Source: Verrucomicrobiota bacterium (GTDB lineage: Bacteria; Verrucomicrobiota; Verrucomicrobiia; CAIQCK01). From it: a stretch of DNA of 64,000 bases. A program made the translations under genes and the position numbers. The notes under the pieces were generated by a model that saw only the letters and a list, made by a program, of their open reading frames with translations, ran no database searches and was not told where the DNA came from. Position 1 is the stretch's first letter. Each line of letters begins with the position of its first letter. The DNA lies in contig JACRQF010000010.1 in NCBI GenBank assembly GCA_016222825.1, forward strand, positions 1-64,000, in the 5' to 3' direction. This document shows, piece by piece, positions 54,558 through 63,303 of this stretch.

Positions 54558-55682
54558 ATGCAGACCGCGGAAATACAAAAGCAACTCTTGCGTTGGTTCG
54601 ACCGGCACGCTCGCAAGCTGCCGTGGCGCTCCACCACGGCGCGGCGCAACCCGTATCGGGTCTGGGTTTCCGAAATCATGCTCCAGCAGACGCAGGTGGC
54701 GACGGTCATCCCCTACTACCGGCGCTGGCTGCGGCTCTTCCCGAACGTCCGCGCGCTGGCCAGCGCAAGACCTGCGGCCGTGCTGAAGGCGTGGGAGGGT
54801 CTCGGCTACTATCGCCGCGCGCGCAATCTCCACGCCGCCGCGCGCGAGGTCGTGCGCAGATGCGGCGGGCGGCTGTCGGTGTCGCGCTGTGAATTGCTGG
54901 CGCTGCCCGGCATCGGCCGCTACACCGCCGGCGCTATTCTCAGCATTGCTTTCGGCCAGCGGGAGCCATTGGTGGACGGCAACGTCGCCCGCGTGCTGGC
55001 GCGGCTGTTCGGCATCCGTCAAAACGTGAAGTCTGGCGCAGGCTTGGCGAGGCTCTGGAAGCTGGCCGGCGAACTGGTGCCGCGGAAACGGCCGGGCGCA
55101 TTCAATGAATCGCTGATGGAACTTGGCGCGACCCTCTGCACGCCGCAGAACCCGCGCTGCGACAGGTGTCCGGTGCGCGGGCGTTGCGTCGCCCTGCGCC
55201 GCGGAGAAGTTGAGCGATTGCCGAACACCGGCAAGCATCCGGAATCGCGCCTCGTCCGGCAGCGCGCGTTGCTGCTTTGGCGAGGCGATCGCGTGTTGAT
55301 CCAACAGCGGCAAGCCGGTGGCTTGCTCGGAGACTTCTGGGAGTTTCCCTCTGCGCTGCCTGTTGGCGTCCATTGTCTGCCCGGCCCGCGTATCGCCACC
55401 GTGCGTCACGCGGTGATGAACGACCGGCTGGTTGTGGAAGCCTTCGATTGCCGCTGGCAGAGCGGCGAGCCAAACCGCGGGCACAAGGGCGAACGCTGGC
55501 GTTGGGCGCGGCCTGCCGACCTCCGCCGTCTGCCGTTCATCGGCGCGCACCGAAAAATCGTAAACGCGGCGATTATCGCTTGGCGGCGATCTCCTGCTGC
55601 TGGCGCAGCTTCACCACGACGCCCGGCGGACAGACGCCACGCCAATTCACGGTCGGGTAAAGAACGCTGTTGCGGCCAATGA
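54558..55682 (+). CDS. mutY: A/G-specific adenine DNA glycosylase
   Basis: 374 residues. VSEIMLQQTQVATVIPYY holds the catalytic Glu, LPGIGRYTAGAILSIAF is the helix-hairpin-helix, VDGNVARV has the catalytic Asp, and C-x6-C-x2-C-x5-C (CTPQNPRCDRCPVRGRC) binds the [4Fe-4S] cluster. A C-terminal NUDIX-type domain (about 230-350) reads 8-oxoG. The last about 35 residues are Arg/Ala-rich and overlap the convergent acyltransferase gene by 110 bp. Divergent from rnhC. Confidence 0.95.
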   Translation: MQTAEIQKQLLRWFDRHARKLPWRSTTARRNPYRVWVSEIMLQQTQVATVIPYYRRWLRLFPNVRALASARPAAVLKAWEGLGYYRRARNLHAAAREVVRRCGGRLSVSRCELLALPGIGRYTAGAILSIAFGQREPLVDGNVARVLARLFGIRQNVKSGAGLARLWKLAGELVPRKRPGAFNESLMELGATLCTPQNPRCDRCPVRGRCVALRRGEVERLPNTGKHPESRLVRQRALLLWRGDRVLIQQRQAGGLLGDFWEFPSALPVGVHCLPGPRIATVRHAVMNDRLVVEAFDCRWQSGEPNRGHKGERWRWARPADLRRLPFIGAHRKIVNAAIIAWRRSPAAGAASPRRPADRRHANSRSGKERCCGQ

Positions 55683-56247
55683 TGGAACCGGGATTGAGGA
55701 CGCTGTTGCAGCCGACATCGGCGCCGTCACCAACCACCGCTCCGAACTTCCGCAGACCGGTGTCAATCGTGCGGCCGTCCCAGACGACGGTGACGTTGGA
55801 TTTGACCGACTTGAGGTTGGAGCAGATGACACCGGCGCCGAGATGGGCTTTGTGGCCAAGGATGCTGTCGCCGACGTAGGAGAAATGCGGCACCTGCGCG
55901 CCGTTGAGGAGGACGGCGTTCTTGAACTCGCACGAGTTGCCCAGCACGCAGCCGTCGCCGACGAGAACATTGTCGCGGACGTAGGCGCCGGCGCGGATTT
56001 CGCAGTTGCGGCCGATGATGGCAGGGCCTTTGATCACCGCGCCATGCTCAATGACGGTGCCCTGGCCAACGAACACTTCGGAGCCGACGAACGCCGTGCC
56101 GATGAGACGTGCGCGGTTGGCGGGTTCGAGGTGGGCGCGGATGTGGTCCTTGATGCGCGGCAGCGCCTGCCACGGGAACTCGCAGCCGTCAAACAGTGCA
56201 GCGTGCTCAAACCGGGCCAAGTCAAGAAGGTCGGCAGTGCGAATCAT
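55573..56247 (-). CDS. Hexapeptide-repeat (left-handed beta-helix) protein, GlmU C-terminal-like
   Basis: 224 residues. An N-terminal helical part (about 1-50, MIRTADLLDL) is followed by a left-handed beta-helix: FVGQGTVIEHGAVIKGPAII, VGDGCVLGNSCEFKNAVLL, HFSYVGDSILGHKAHLGAGV. The wording is that of stand-alone GlmU/UDP-sugar acetyltransferase-like proteins without a pyrophosphorylase domain. It overlaps mutY tail-to-tail and has tRNA-Gly just upstream. Substrate unknown. Confidence 0.83.
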   Translation of the reverse strand: MIRTADLLDLARFEHAALFDGCEFPWQALPRIKDHIRAHLEPANRARLIGTAFVGSEVFVGQGTVIEHGAVIKGPAIIGRNCEIRAGAYVRDNVLVGDGCVLGNSCEFKNAVLLNGAQVPHFSYVGDSILGHKAHLGAGVICSNLKSVKSNVTVVWDGRTIDTGLRKFGAVVGDGADVGCNSVLNPGSIIGRNSVLYPTVNWRGVCPPGVVVKLRQQQEIAAKR

Positions 56248-56260
56248 AGGTGGAAAAAAT

Positions 56261-56337
56261 TGGAGCGAGCGATGGGATTCGAACCCACGACATTCACCTT
56301 GGCAAGGTGACGCTCTACCAGACTGAGCTACGCTCGC
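56261..56337 (-). tRNA. tRNA-Gly (anticodon GCC)
   Basis: 77 bases with encoded CCA. The acceptor arms GCGAGCG and CGCTCGC pair fully. The anticodon loop TTGCCAA gives GCC and the T-arm contains GGTTCGAAT. Located 14 bp upstream of the acyltransferase start. Confidence 0.97.
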
Positions 56338-56515
56338 TTCCAAGAACGGCGCACATGTTAGCCAGAAAGCCGGACAGTGCAAGTTGAATTTGGGGCCTTG
56401 CCGCGTAGTTTTCAAAACGCGCGTTTGAAAACCACGCGACATCCTCCAACAAATGAGTTGCACGCGCACGGCGGTCACGGTAGTTTCGGCGCGCTCGATT
56501 TTCCGGGCATCGTGT

Positions 56516-56599
56516 GCGGGAGTGGTGGAATGGCAGACACGCATGTTTGAGGGGCATGTGCCGAAAGGCGTAGGAGTTCAAGTCTCCTCTCCCGCACCA
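56516..56599 (+). tRNA. tRNA-Leu (anticodon GAG)
   Basis: 84 bases with encoded CCA. Acceptor arms GCGGGAG and CTCCCGC pair, the anticodon stem CATGT/GCATG frames the loop TTGAGGG (anticodon GAG), and a variable arm TGCCGAAAGGCGT shows the class II fold. It lies between tRNA-Gly and trpD, on the opposite strand. Confidence 0.97.
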
Positions 56600-56630
56600 A
56601 CATCCTCCGGCCGCAGGCGCGGCCGGCCGG

Positions 56631-57791
56631 TCACTTCGCGGTGCGGGTGAAGATCGCCAGCCGCTCCAGTTTCTCCGCAGCCTGCCCAATGTCAATGGTC
56701 TGCGCGGCCAGTTTCAATCCCTGTTCGTAATCCTGCACTGTGCCGGTGGCGTGAAACGCGGCGGCGGCGTTCATCACCACAATGTCGCGGGGGAAACCGT
56801 GCTCGGTGCCGTTGAGGATGCGGCGGACCAGGTCGGCGTTCTGCTCGCGCGCGCTGCCGGCGATGTCGGCCAGCGTGGCGCGCGGCAAGCCCAAGCTGGC
56901 GGCGTCCACTTCGTATTCCTCGATTACCCCCTTCTCCGCGAACTCCGCGACGCGCGTCGGGCCGAGCGTGGAGAACTCATCCATGCCCCGGCCGTCTTCC
57001 GTCCTGCCGCACACCACCATGCCGCGCCGCGCGCCCGTCAACCGCAGCGCCTCGGCCAGCCGCAGAACCAGTGCCAGATCATAGACGCCGATGAGTTGCA
57101 CGTTGGGCCGCGCCGGACCCAGCAACGGGCCGAGGATGTTGAACACGGAGGATTCGCCCAGTTCCGCCAACCGTTTGCGAATGCCGGCGACGTGCTTGAA
57201 AGCGCGATGGTAGTGCGGGGCGAAGAAGAACGCCATCCCGACCTCCTGCAGACACCGCGCGGTCTGCCGCGGCGGCAGGTCAATGACCACGCCGAGGGCC
57301 TCAAGGACATCCGCCGAGCCACTCTGGCTCGTGATGGCGCGGTTGCCATGCTTGGCCACCGGCACGCCCGCGCCAGCCACAACAAAGGCGACGGCCGTAG
57401 AAATGTTGAAGGTGTGGAGCTTGTCGCCGCCGCTGCCACAGACATCAAGCAGCAACCCGCCCACGTCGGCGGGGCCGATATGGGGGCTGACAGCCAGTTC
57501 GCGCAGCGTCAAGGCGAACGTGGCAATCTCCTCAGCGGTTTCGCCTTTGCGGTGGAGCGCGAGAAGGAAATCAACCTTCAAGTCGTCGTCAATCGCATCC
57601 GAGAGCAGACTGCGGATGGCGCGGTGGGCTTCGACGGGGTTGAGCGAAAGTCCGCGGCGCAGACGTTCCACCACCGCCGGAAACTCGCGGATGCTCAGCG
57701 GACCTTGCGAGCGGAAGAAATTTGCGACTGGGCCAACCAAAATCACGGCGGCCTGATGTGCCTCAGCGCACTTCGTCACCCTTGCGGGCAT
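56631..57791 (-). CDS. trpD: Anthranilate phosphoribosyltransferase
   Basis: 386 residues as drawn. It joins anthranilate to PRPP in tryptophan synthesis. The PRPP/magnesium loop is VCGSGGDKLHTFNIST at about 117-132, followed by KHGNRAITSQSGSADVLEAL and NILGPLLGPARP. The usual length is about 340, so the true start may be GTG 57746 (the drawn start overlaps the upstream gene by 29 bp). No other trp genes are here. Confidence 0.9.
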   Translation of the reverse strand: MPARVTKCAEAHQAAVILVGPVANFFRSQGPLSIREFPAVVERLRRGLSLNPVEAHRAIRSLLSDAIDDDLKVDFLLALHRKGETAEEIATFALTLRELAVSPHIGPADVGGLLLDVCGSGGDKLHTFNISTAVAFVVAGAGVPVAKHGNRAITSQSGSADVLEALGVVIDLPPRQTARCLQEVGMAFFFAPHYHRAFKHVAGIRKRLAELGESSVFNILGPLLGPARPNVQLIGVYDLALVLRLAEALRLTGARRGMVVCGRTEDGRGMDEFSTLGPTRVAEFAEKGVIEEYEVDAASLGLPRATLADIAGSAREQNADLVRRILNGTEHGFPRDIVVMNAAAAFHATGTVQDYEQGLKLAAQTIDIGQAAEKLERLAIFTRTAK

Positions 57792-58290
57792 CGCCGTCGA
57801 GAATGTCCGCGGTCACGAGGGGCGGCTTCATCGGCTCGGTGGCCTTGACGGTGGCGACGCGCTCCTTGCCGCGGTAGAGCGACAACTGGCTGCCGGCGGT
57901 GGGAACGGCGCTGTTGGAAAACTCCAGCACAACAAACTTCATCTCCTTGTTCACCATGACCACCTTGGCGGACACTTGCGCCGACATCGCCTTGGTTTCC
58001 GTCGCGGGCTTCGCCGATGTCACAGCCGGTTTCGCGTCAGCGGAAGGTTGCGTGGTCTTGGCCGGCGCGGCGGCGGGGGCGCCACCCGACGGGAAGAGAG
58101 TCGTCGCGGGCTTTGTCGCCGTCACTGGCGGCGGGGGCGCGGGCGCAACGGTGGTCTTGACGGCCGCATTGGTTCCGCTGCCTGTGGCCGCCGGGCCTTT
58201 GGCGGGTTGCTGGACCTTGCCCTCTTTGTCGCCACAACCCGCGATCAGCGCCACTGCCACAACGACTGCGATGTAATAAGGAAGTTTCAT
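57763..58290 (-). CDS. Lipoprotein of unknown function
   Basis: 175 residues. A lipoprotein signal with lipobox I-A-G-C at about residues 18-21 precedes an Ala/Pro/Thr-rich linker (about 25-100). The C-terminal domain (about 105-175: VVMVNKEMKFVVLEFSNS, LSLYRGKERVATVKATEP) is beta-rich and resembles the short domain of Verrucomicrobiota lipoproteins with a bacterial-SH3-like fold. It overlaps the trpD frame. Role unknown. Confidence 0.7.
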   Translation of the reverse strand: MKLPYYIAVVVAVALIAGCGDKEGKVQQPAKGPAATGSGTNAAVKTTVAPAPPPPVTATKPATTLFPSGGAPAAAPAKTTQPSADAKPAVTSAKPATETKAMSAQVSAKVVMVNKEMKFVVLEFSNSAVPTAGSQLSLYRGKERVATVKATEPMKPPLVTADILDGDARKGDEVR

Positions 58291-58371
58291 AAAAAGCGCG
58301 CGGATGCTAACAGAGCGGCCGCGGAAGGTCAACCCCGCCAGACGATTCTTCCGAAGAAACCTTGCGGCCCG

Positions 58372-59754
58372 CTAATGCGCCCCCTTCCCCATCAGCACCA
58401 CCGGGAGAGTCTTCAACAGGATTCTGAAGTCCAGCCAGAGCGACCAGGTGTCAATGTATTGGAGGTCGAGCCGCATCCACTCCTCGAAGCCGATGGTGTT
58501 GCGGCCGGCGATCTGCCAGAGGCAGGTGATGCCGGGCTTCATCGAAAGGCGACGGCGCTGCCACGGGCTTTTGAACTGTTTGACCTCCTTGACCGGCAAC
58601 GGCCGCGGCCCGACGAGGCTCATCTCGCCCTTGAGCACATTCACCAGTTGCGGCAGCTCGTCCAGTGACGTGCGGCGCAGAAACCGCCCGATCCCGGTGA
58701 TGCGCGGGTCCCGGGCAATCTTGAACACCGGCCCGTCCATCTCGTTGAAAACCATCAACTCCGCCTGCCGCTGCTCCGCATCGCTCACCATCGAGCGGAA
58801 CTTGAGCATGGTGAAGATGCGCCCGCGCACGCCGCAGCGTTCCTGACGGAACAGCACCGGCCCCCGCGAACTCAGCTTGATCGTCACCGCGACGGCCAGC
58901 ATTAGCGGTGAGAAGAGCATCAGCAGCACCGCCGCCCCGATCCGGTCAAAAGCGCCCTTGAACAACAACGCCCACGAGACATCCGGAGCCGACCGGAAGA
59001 CGATCATCGGTTTGCCCATCATCTCGTCCATCGCCGGCCGGGCGATGGACGTGCGCACAAAATCCGCCACCAGCCACGCTTCCACGCCCTCGACCTCGCA
59101 CGCCAGGATGGCCGACTCCACCTCGCTCAACGAACTCTTGCCGGAAGTAAAAATCACCAAGTCCACCGGTTTCTCACGCAACAGCTTCTCCAGGTCGTCC
59201 GCCGATTGCACGCTCAGGTTCAATTGCGCCAGCACTGCAAGCGACCACTCCGGATGCTCGCGGATGAGATCAACAATCCCCTGGTTCTCTGCCGGACTGC
59301 CCACCAAAACGGCCGTGCGTTGGTTCCGGCGGTGCGCAGCCATGACCGTCAACGCCTCCCACGCCATGTCGAACAACCAGACGGCAATGACCGACAGCCC
59401 GGCAAAAATAAAAATTGTCGCCCGGTTCACATCGCGCACGTCGAGCACGTAAAGCCCGGCCAGCACGATCAACACGCACACACTCATGGCGCGAACCGCA
59501 GTCCAAAACACGCCCGCCGGCGACGACCCGATCGTCCGCCGGTAAAACCCCTGCACCTTCAGCGAGTAGTGGCCGATCACGATGATGGCCCCCGCCAGCA
59601 GAAGCTGCTCGCGGAACATGACCGTCCGCCGCAACACAAACTCCTCGCCCAGATGGCGGCGAATGGTGTGCGCGAGGTAAAGGCAGAGCATCATCAGCAA
59701 CAGGTCAATGACCTGATGCAACTGGTTCCTGATCTGGCGATGACCGGTCAACAT
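58372..59754 (-). CDS. Polyprenyl glycosylphosphotransferase (exopolysaccharide priming enzyme)
   Basis: 460 residues, the long form: four N-terminal helices (about 15-135), a Rossmann-like region (about 140-270), one more helix (about 275-297) and the catalytic domain with FRQERCGVRGRIFTMLKFRS, DELPQLVNVLKGEMSLVG and CLWQIAGRNTIGFEEW. It starts polysaccharide units on undecaprenyl phosphate. It begins 4 bp after epsI and so belongs to the exosortase-EpsI operon, independent of the priming enzyme at 44646. Confidence 0.92.
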   Translation of the reverse strand: MLTGHRQIRNQLHQVIDLLLMMLCLYLAHTIRRHLGEEFVLRRTVMFREQLLLAGAIIVIGHYSLKVQGFYRRTIGSSPAGVFWTAVRAMSVCVLIVLAGLYVLDVRDVNRATIFIFAGLSVIAVWLFDMAWEALTVMAAHRRNQRTAVLVGSPAENQGIVDLIREHPEWSLAVLAQLNLSVQSADDLEKLLREKPVDLVIFTSGKSSLSEVESAILACEVEGVEAWLVADFVRTSIARPAMDEMMGKPMIVFRSAPDVSWALLFKGAFDRIGAAVLLMLFSPLMLAVAVTIKLSSRGPVLFRQERCGVRGRIFTMLKFRSMVSDAEQRQAELMVFNEMDGPVFKIARDPRITGIGRFLRRTSLDELPQLVNVLKGEMSLVGPRPLPVKEVKQFKSPWQRRRLSMKPGITCLWQIAGRNTIGFEEWMRLDLQYIDTWSLWLDFRILLKTLPVVLMGKGAH

Positions 59755-59758
59755 GGCT

Positions 59759-60460
59759 TCACACCGATGACGCCGGGACGGCCCTCTTCAACTCCGGAAA
59801 CAGGCGCCCGATGAAGCCGCGCATCGCCGCCCGCGCCGCTGCTTCGTTCGCCGCGGCTGCTGCCGCCCCACCACCGCGCGGCACCGCCACCGTCAGCGTG
59901 ATGTAGGCCCAGCGGTGATTGACGCTGTGAACAATGCGGTCGAAGCTGTTCCAGACGATTCGCTGGATGTGCGACGCCGTCACACGGTCCTTGCCCATGA
60001 ACCAATAATAATTCAGTCTCTCCACGCTGCCATCCATCCCGCCGGCTTGCAGCCGGCGCACAATCTTCAACGCCCGCGTCCGCAGCGCGGCCACGCCGCC
60101 GGCGTTCACGGGCACGTCTTCGTAGCGCCCATCTAACACTTCCCAGCCCTGCGCCGGCAAGCACGTTTCCGGCCGATGAATGCTGCGCGCGTCCTTGCCC
60201 GCCAGCACGATCGAACAATAAACCTCGTTCCCGCGCGCGTCCCGATACAGCCGCCGCTCAAACTCCGTGTCCACCGGCAACCCCTGCCGTTCCACCTCCA
60301 TCACCGGCATCGGCACGCCCACCCACTCGCCGAGCCGCTCCGGCAGTTTCATCACGATCCCCGCCTCGCTCACCTGGCTCACCTTGCCGCTGAGCGCCGT
60401 CAACGCCGCCGCGCCCGCCAGCAACCCGACCAGCACCGCATAAGGCCGCCACGCCGTCAT
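59759..60460 (-). CDS. epsI: EpsI, exosortase-associated protein
   Basis: 233 residues. One N-terminal helix and the EpsI/DUF3485 domain: GSEV-type core here as RGNEVYCSIVLAG, then SIHRPETCLPAQGW at about 93-106, the hallmark motif with a conserved Cys. The role is unknown but it is linked with exosortases in exopolysaccharide loci. The exosortase stop and this start overlap in ATGA (60457-60460). The frame is open on far upstream, but that part is the exosortase gene's other frame. Confidence 0.92.
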   Translation of the reverse strand: MTAWRPYAVLVGLLAGAAALTALSGKVSQVSEAGIVMKLPERLGEWVGVPMPVMEVERQGLPVDTEFERRLYRDARGNEVYCSIVLAGKDARSIHRPETCLPAQGWEVLDGRYEDVPVNAGGVAALRTRALKIVRRLQAGGMDGSVERLNYYWFMGKDRVTASHIQRIVWNSFDRIVHSVNHRWAYITLTVAVPRGGGAAAAAANEAAARAAMRGFIGRLFPELKRAVPASSV

Positions 60461-61380
60461 CGGCCCCCCTCCCGCGCGCCCAGCCACCGCGCCTTCCACG
60501 CCGTCCAATCCACATCCAGCAGCCGGTCCACCGCCAGCATCAACGCGATGGCCGGAATGAACACCAGGAACGTCGAAAACTTGTCGAACACCCCGACCGC
60601 CTCCTGCCCCATCAGGTTGCCCACCACTGCCGAAGACGTCACGCGCACCAGATTGCCGACCATCGCCAGCGGCACCGCCGACGCCACCAACACCCACCGC
60701 TGCCATTGCCGCTCGCGCGTCACATAGCCGAAGATCGCCGCCAGCGTCACCAGCGCAATCAGCGAGTTGATCCCGCTGCAAGCGTCCGCCACCTCCAGTT
60801 GAAACCGCCCGTGCGGCACCGAGAAGATTTGCGCCCCGTTGCGCTCCACATGCACCCCGCCCATGTTCAGCAGCAGCGTCGAGGTCGCCGAAACAAACCG
60901 CTTCAGCGGGTTCGTCAGGTCCGCCACGAAATTCAGCGGCACCGCGAACAGGAGGAATCCCACCGGAAACATCAACCGCCGCCCCACCTCCCAGCCCCAC
61001 AAATACAGCGGCGCGGCCCACGCCAGCAGGATTAGCGACACCATCGTCAGCCGCCAGAGCGACGTCTTGTGCCCCAGCCAATACATTACCAGCGCCAGCG
61101 CCACCAGCCACGCCGCCCAACCCGCCGTCTGCCGCGCCGCGCCGAGCAGTTCCCGCCGCTGCCGCCACAACAACCACGCCGACACCGCCGGGATCAGCGG
61201 CGCGTGCGAATACATGAAGTCCGGCCCGCGCAGGTAGCCCACATACTCCCCCCACCAACTGTCATTGTGGAAATACAGGAGCCACACCAGCCCCACCGCC
61301 AGCGCCGCCAGCAGACAGTTCACCTGGGTCTGCCGGTCTCGCCAATCCATCGCCACCACATCTGACTTCTTCTCTTCCAT
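60457..61380 (-). CDS. xrt: Exosortase lacking the usual catalytic histidine
   Basis: 307 residues with about eight membrane helices. Cys201 in VADACSGINSLIAL and Arg246 in VGNLVRVTSS align with the catalytic Cys and Arg. The third residue, a His in most exosortases, is missing: the equivalent stretch reads GVFDKFSTFLVF and there is no His after residue 190. Either Asp266 takes over, or the enzyme works differently or is inactive. Start at ATG 61380; a TTG lies upstream at 61392. It is the first gene of the operon with epsI and the priming enzyme. Confidence 0.88.
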   Translation of the reverse strand: MEEKKSDVVAMDWRDRQTQVNCLLAALAVGLVWLLYFHNDSWWGEYVGYLRGPDFMYSHAPLIPAVSAWLLWRQRRELLGAARQTAGWAAWLVALALVMYWLGHKTSLWRLTMVSLILLAWAAPLYLWGWEVGRRLMFPVGFLLFAVPLNFVADLTNPLKRFVSATSTLLLNMGGVHVERNGAQIFSVPHGRFQLEVADACSGINSLIALVTLAAIFGYVTRERQWQRWVLVASAVPLAMVGNLVRVTSSAVVGNLMGQEAVGVFDKFSTFLVFIPAIALMLAVDRLLDVDWTAWKARWLGAREGGR

Positions 61381-61577
61381 TGAGTGACACAAATCCTAAC
61401 ACGCACCCTGCCCCGAATCAACGGACTGGAAGAACGGCTTTGCGATGACACACCCGCCTTCCGCTATTTTCCTAACTCGGAAGCGGGTTTGTCCCTACAT
61501 GCAATATGACTTTTTTCCGTATCTCCCGACTGGAAATTCCACGCAGACAGGCTAGGGTGGCGCGCGCTGTATTGTGT

Positions 61578-62456
61578 ATGGGTGATGTTCAACAGTTTCT
61601 TCGGTCGGGAGTCGGGAGGCTTGTGGCCTTGCTGACACTGACCATCCTTCCACCGCCCGCGCCCGCGGACATGCCGGCAAGCGACGAGGCGCTCGGCCGC
61701 GGGTTCCATCAACTCTACGACATGGATTTCGCCGGCTCCCAGAAGGCTTTTGCGGACTACCGGCGTTTGCAGCCGGACGATCCGCGGGGACACGTGGCGG
61801 AAGCGGCGGGGGTGTTGTTTGAAGAGTTCCACCGCCTCGGCGTGCTGGAGTCCCAGTTTCTCACCGACGATGAGGCGTTCGTGGCCCGGCAGAAACCTTC
61901 GCCCAATCCCGCATTCCGCGGGCGCTTCGATGCTGCGCTGAAGCAGACCGAGAAGATCGCCAAGGCGCGGCTGCAACAGGATCCCAAGAGCACCGACGCG
62001 CTCTTCGCCCTGACGCTGACGAACGGGCTGCGGGCCGACTACGCCGCCCTGGTCGAGAAGCGCAACATGCCAGCCCTTTCCTTCGGCAAGCAATCGTCCT
62101 GTTGGGCCGAGAAACTTCTGTCAATCCAACCCGACTGCCATGATGCCTACGTCTGCACCGGCATCGCCAAATACGTCGTCGGCACGGTCATAGCACCGTT
62201 GCGCTGGCTGCTGGAAATCGGCGGCCACGTCGGCAACAAGAAGACGGGACTCGCCGAACTAGGCTTGGCCGCCAAGAACGGACGCTTCCTCAAACCGTTC
62301 GCCCGCGTCCTGCTGGCCATTGCTTATTTCCGCGAACAGGAGAAACCCCTCGCCCGCGATCTGCTCGTCGGTCTTCACCAGGAGTTCCCCAACAACACAC
62401 TCTTCAAGAGCGAACTGGCGCGGCTCGACATCGCCATGACCGCCTCCAATCCCTAG
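61578..62456 (+). CDS. Secreted helical-repeat (TPR-like) protein
   Basis: 292 residues from ATG 61578 with signal peptide RLVALLTLTILPPPAPA. The mature part is helical with TPR-like units (SQKAFADYRRLQPDDPRGHV, ALAIAYFREQ-type later units) and resembles tetratricopeptide scaffold proteins. DAYVCTGIAKYVVGTVIAPL is a hydrophobic segment, possibly membrane-associated. It is divergent from the exosortase operon. An earlier start at 61506 would add 24 residues before the signal peptide. Confidence 0.65.
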   Translation: MGDVQQFLRSGVGRLVALLTLTILPPPAPADMPASDEALGRGFHQLYDMDFAGSQKAFADYRRLQPDDPRGHVAEAAGVLFEEFHRLGVLESQFLTDDEAFVARQKPSPNPAFRGRFDAALKQTEKIAKARLQQDPKSTDALFALTLTNGLRADYAALVEKRNMPALSFGKQSSCWAEKLLSIQPDCHDAYVCTGIAKYVVGTVIAPLRWLLEIGGHVGNKKTGLAELGLAAKNGRFLKPFARVLLAIAYFREQEKPLARDLLVGLHQEFPNNTLFKSELARLDIAMTASNP

Positions 62457-62549
62457 CCGTCCGCGACGCCTTCCATAGCATCGTCCCGAGAGCATCCCGA
62501 GTTGTGCCACGAGTCTTTCACGTGTGCTTACAACTCTGACACATTTGCC

Positions 62550-62801
62550 AACAAGCGTGCCACATCCTCCAACAAGCGTGCCACATCCTCCAACAAGCGT
62601 GCCACATCCGCCAACACGCGTGTCGCATCCTCCAACACGCCCGATTACTCCTCCAACCAGAGTGTCACATCCTCCAACCCGCGTGTCACAGATTGTAACA
62701 CGCCTGTCACATCCTATAACAAGCGTGTCACAGCTTGATTGCCAACCATCCACTCCTCTAACACGCCCGTCCAATCCGCCAACAAGTCTGTAAACTCGCT
62801 T
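62550..62801. repeat. 21-bp tandem array, 12 units
   Basis: Twelve units of 21 bp in exact register, best copies AACAAGCGTGCCACATCC plus three bases (62550-62612). Later units drift but keep AAC at the start and often GTGTCACA. No spacers. It lies between the gene ending at 62456 and the regulator gene. A partial unit with a 3-bp deletion lies before 62550. Confidence 0.9.
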
Positions 62802-62888
62802 GCATTCAATGTCCAACAGCGATAAAAGAGCGAAAACCAAGGAGAACTTGCCATCAACGACTCCAACACCCCCTCCGCACAACCGCAG

Positions 62889-63188
62889 TTGTCATTGGAA
62901 CAGGTCTGCCGACTACTGAGCGACCCGACGCGCTGGGCCTTGATCCGCGAGCTGACCAAAGGCCTGCCATTACCCATCTCCGAACTGGCCAAGCGGACGG
63001 GCCGCGGTCCCGACGGCATCTCCAAGCACATCGCCCTCATGCGCAAGCTCGGCGTGGTGACCACGAGCTACGGTGGCCACTACATCCTCACCCCGGGCTT
63101 CCGCCCGCCCGCCGGCGCCACGACGCTGGACTTCGGCCACTGCACCATCCGTCTGACCACCGACGCGCCCGCCGCCCAAAACGTTTGA
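62889..63188 (+). CDS. ArsR-type winged helix-turn-helix regulator
   Basis: 99 residues from TTG 62889. The winged HTH is seen in CRLLSDPTRWALIREL, ISELAKRTGRGPDGISKHIA (recognition helix) and VTTSYGGHYILTPG. There are no metal-binding Cys pairs; only one Cys (C77-like, in FGHCTIRL). An alternative start is ATC 62853, preceded at the right distance by AAGGAG (62839-62844), giving 111 residues; no ATG is in frame. The 21-bp array directly upstream could be its operator region. The C-terminal strand TLDFGHCTIRLT is unusual for ArsR. Confidence 0.75.
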   Translation: MSLEQVCRLLSDPTRWALIRELTKGLPLPISELAKRTGRGPDGISKHIALMRKLGVVTTSYGGHYILTPGFRPPAGATTLDFGHCTIRLTTDAPAAQNV

Positions 63189-63303
63189 GCATTCAGCAGG
63201 CGGCTCTGCCCGACGCACGGTCCATCAATGAACGAGGCATCTCACGAGGCCGGAGCCGACTCTTTCTCGGCAATCCATCGCGACGTGTGCTAGAAATGAC
63301 GCG

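Noticed and set aside
59759..61258. Upstream extension of the epsI frame into the exosortase gene
   Set aside because: The exosortase itself occupies this DNA in another frame, and the EpsI homology begins at 60460.
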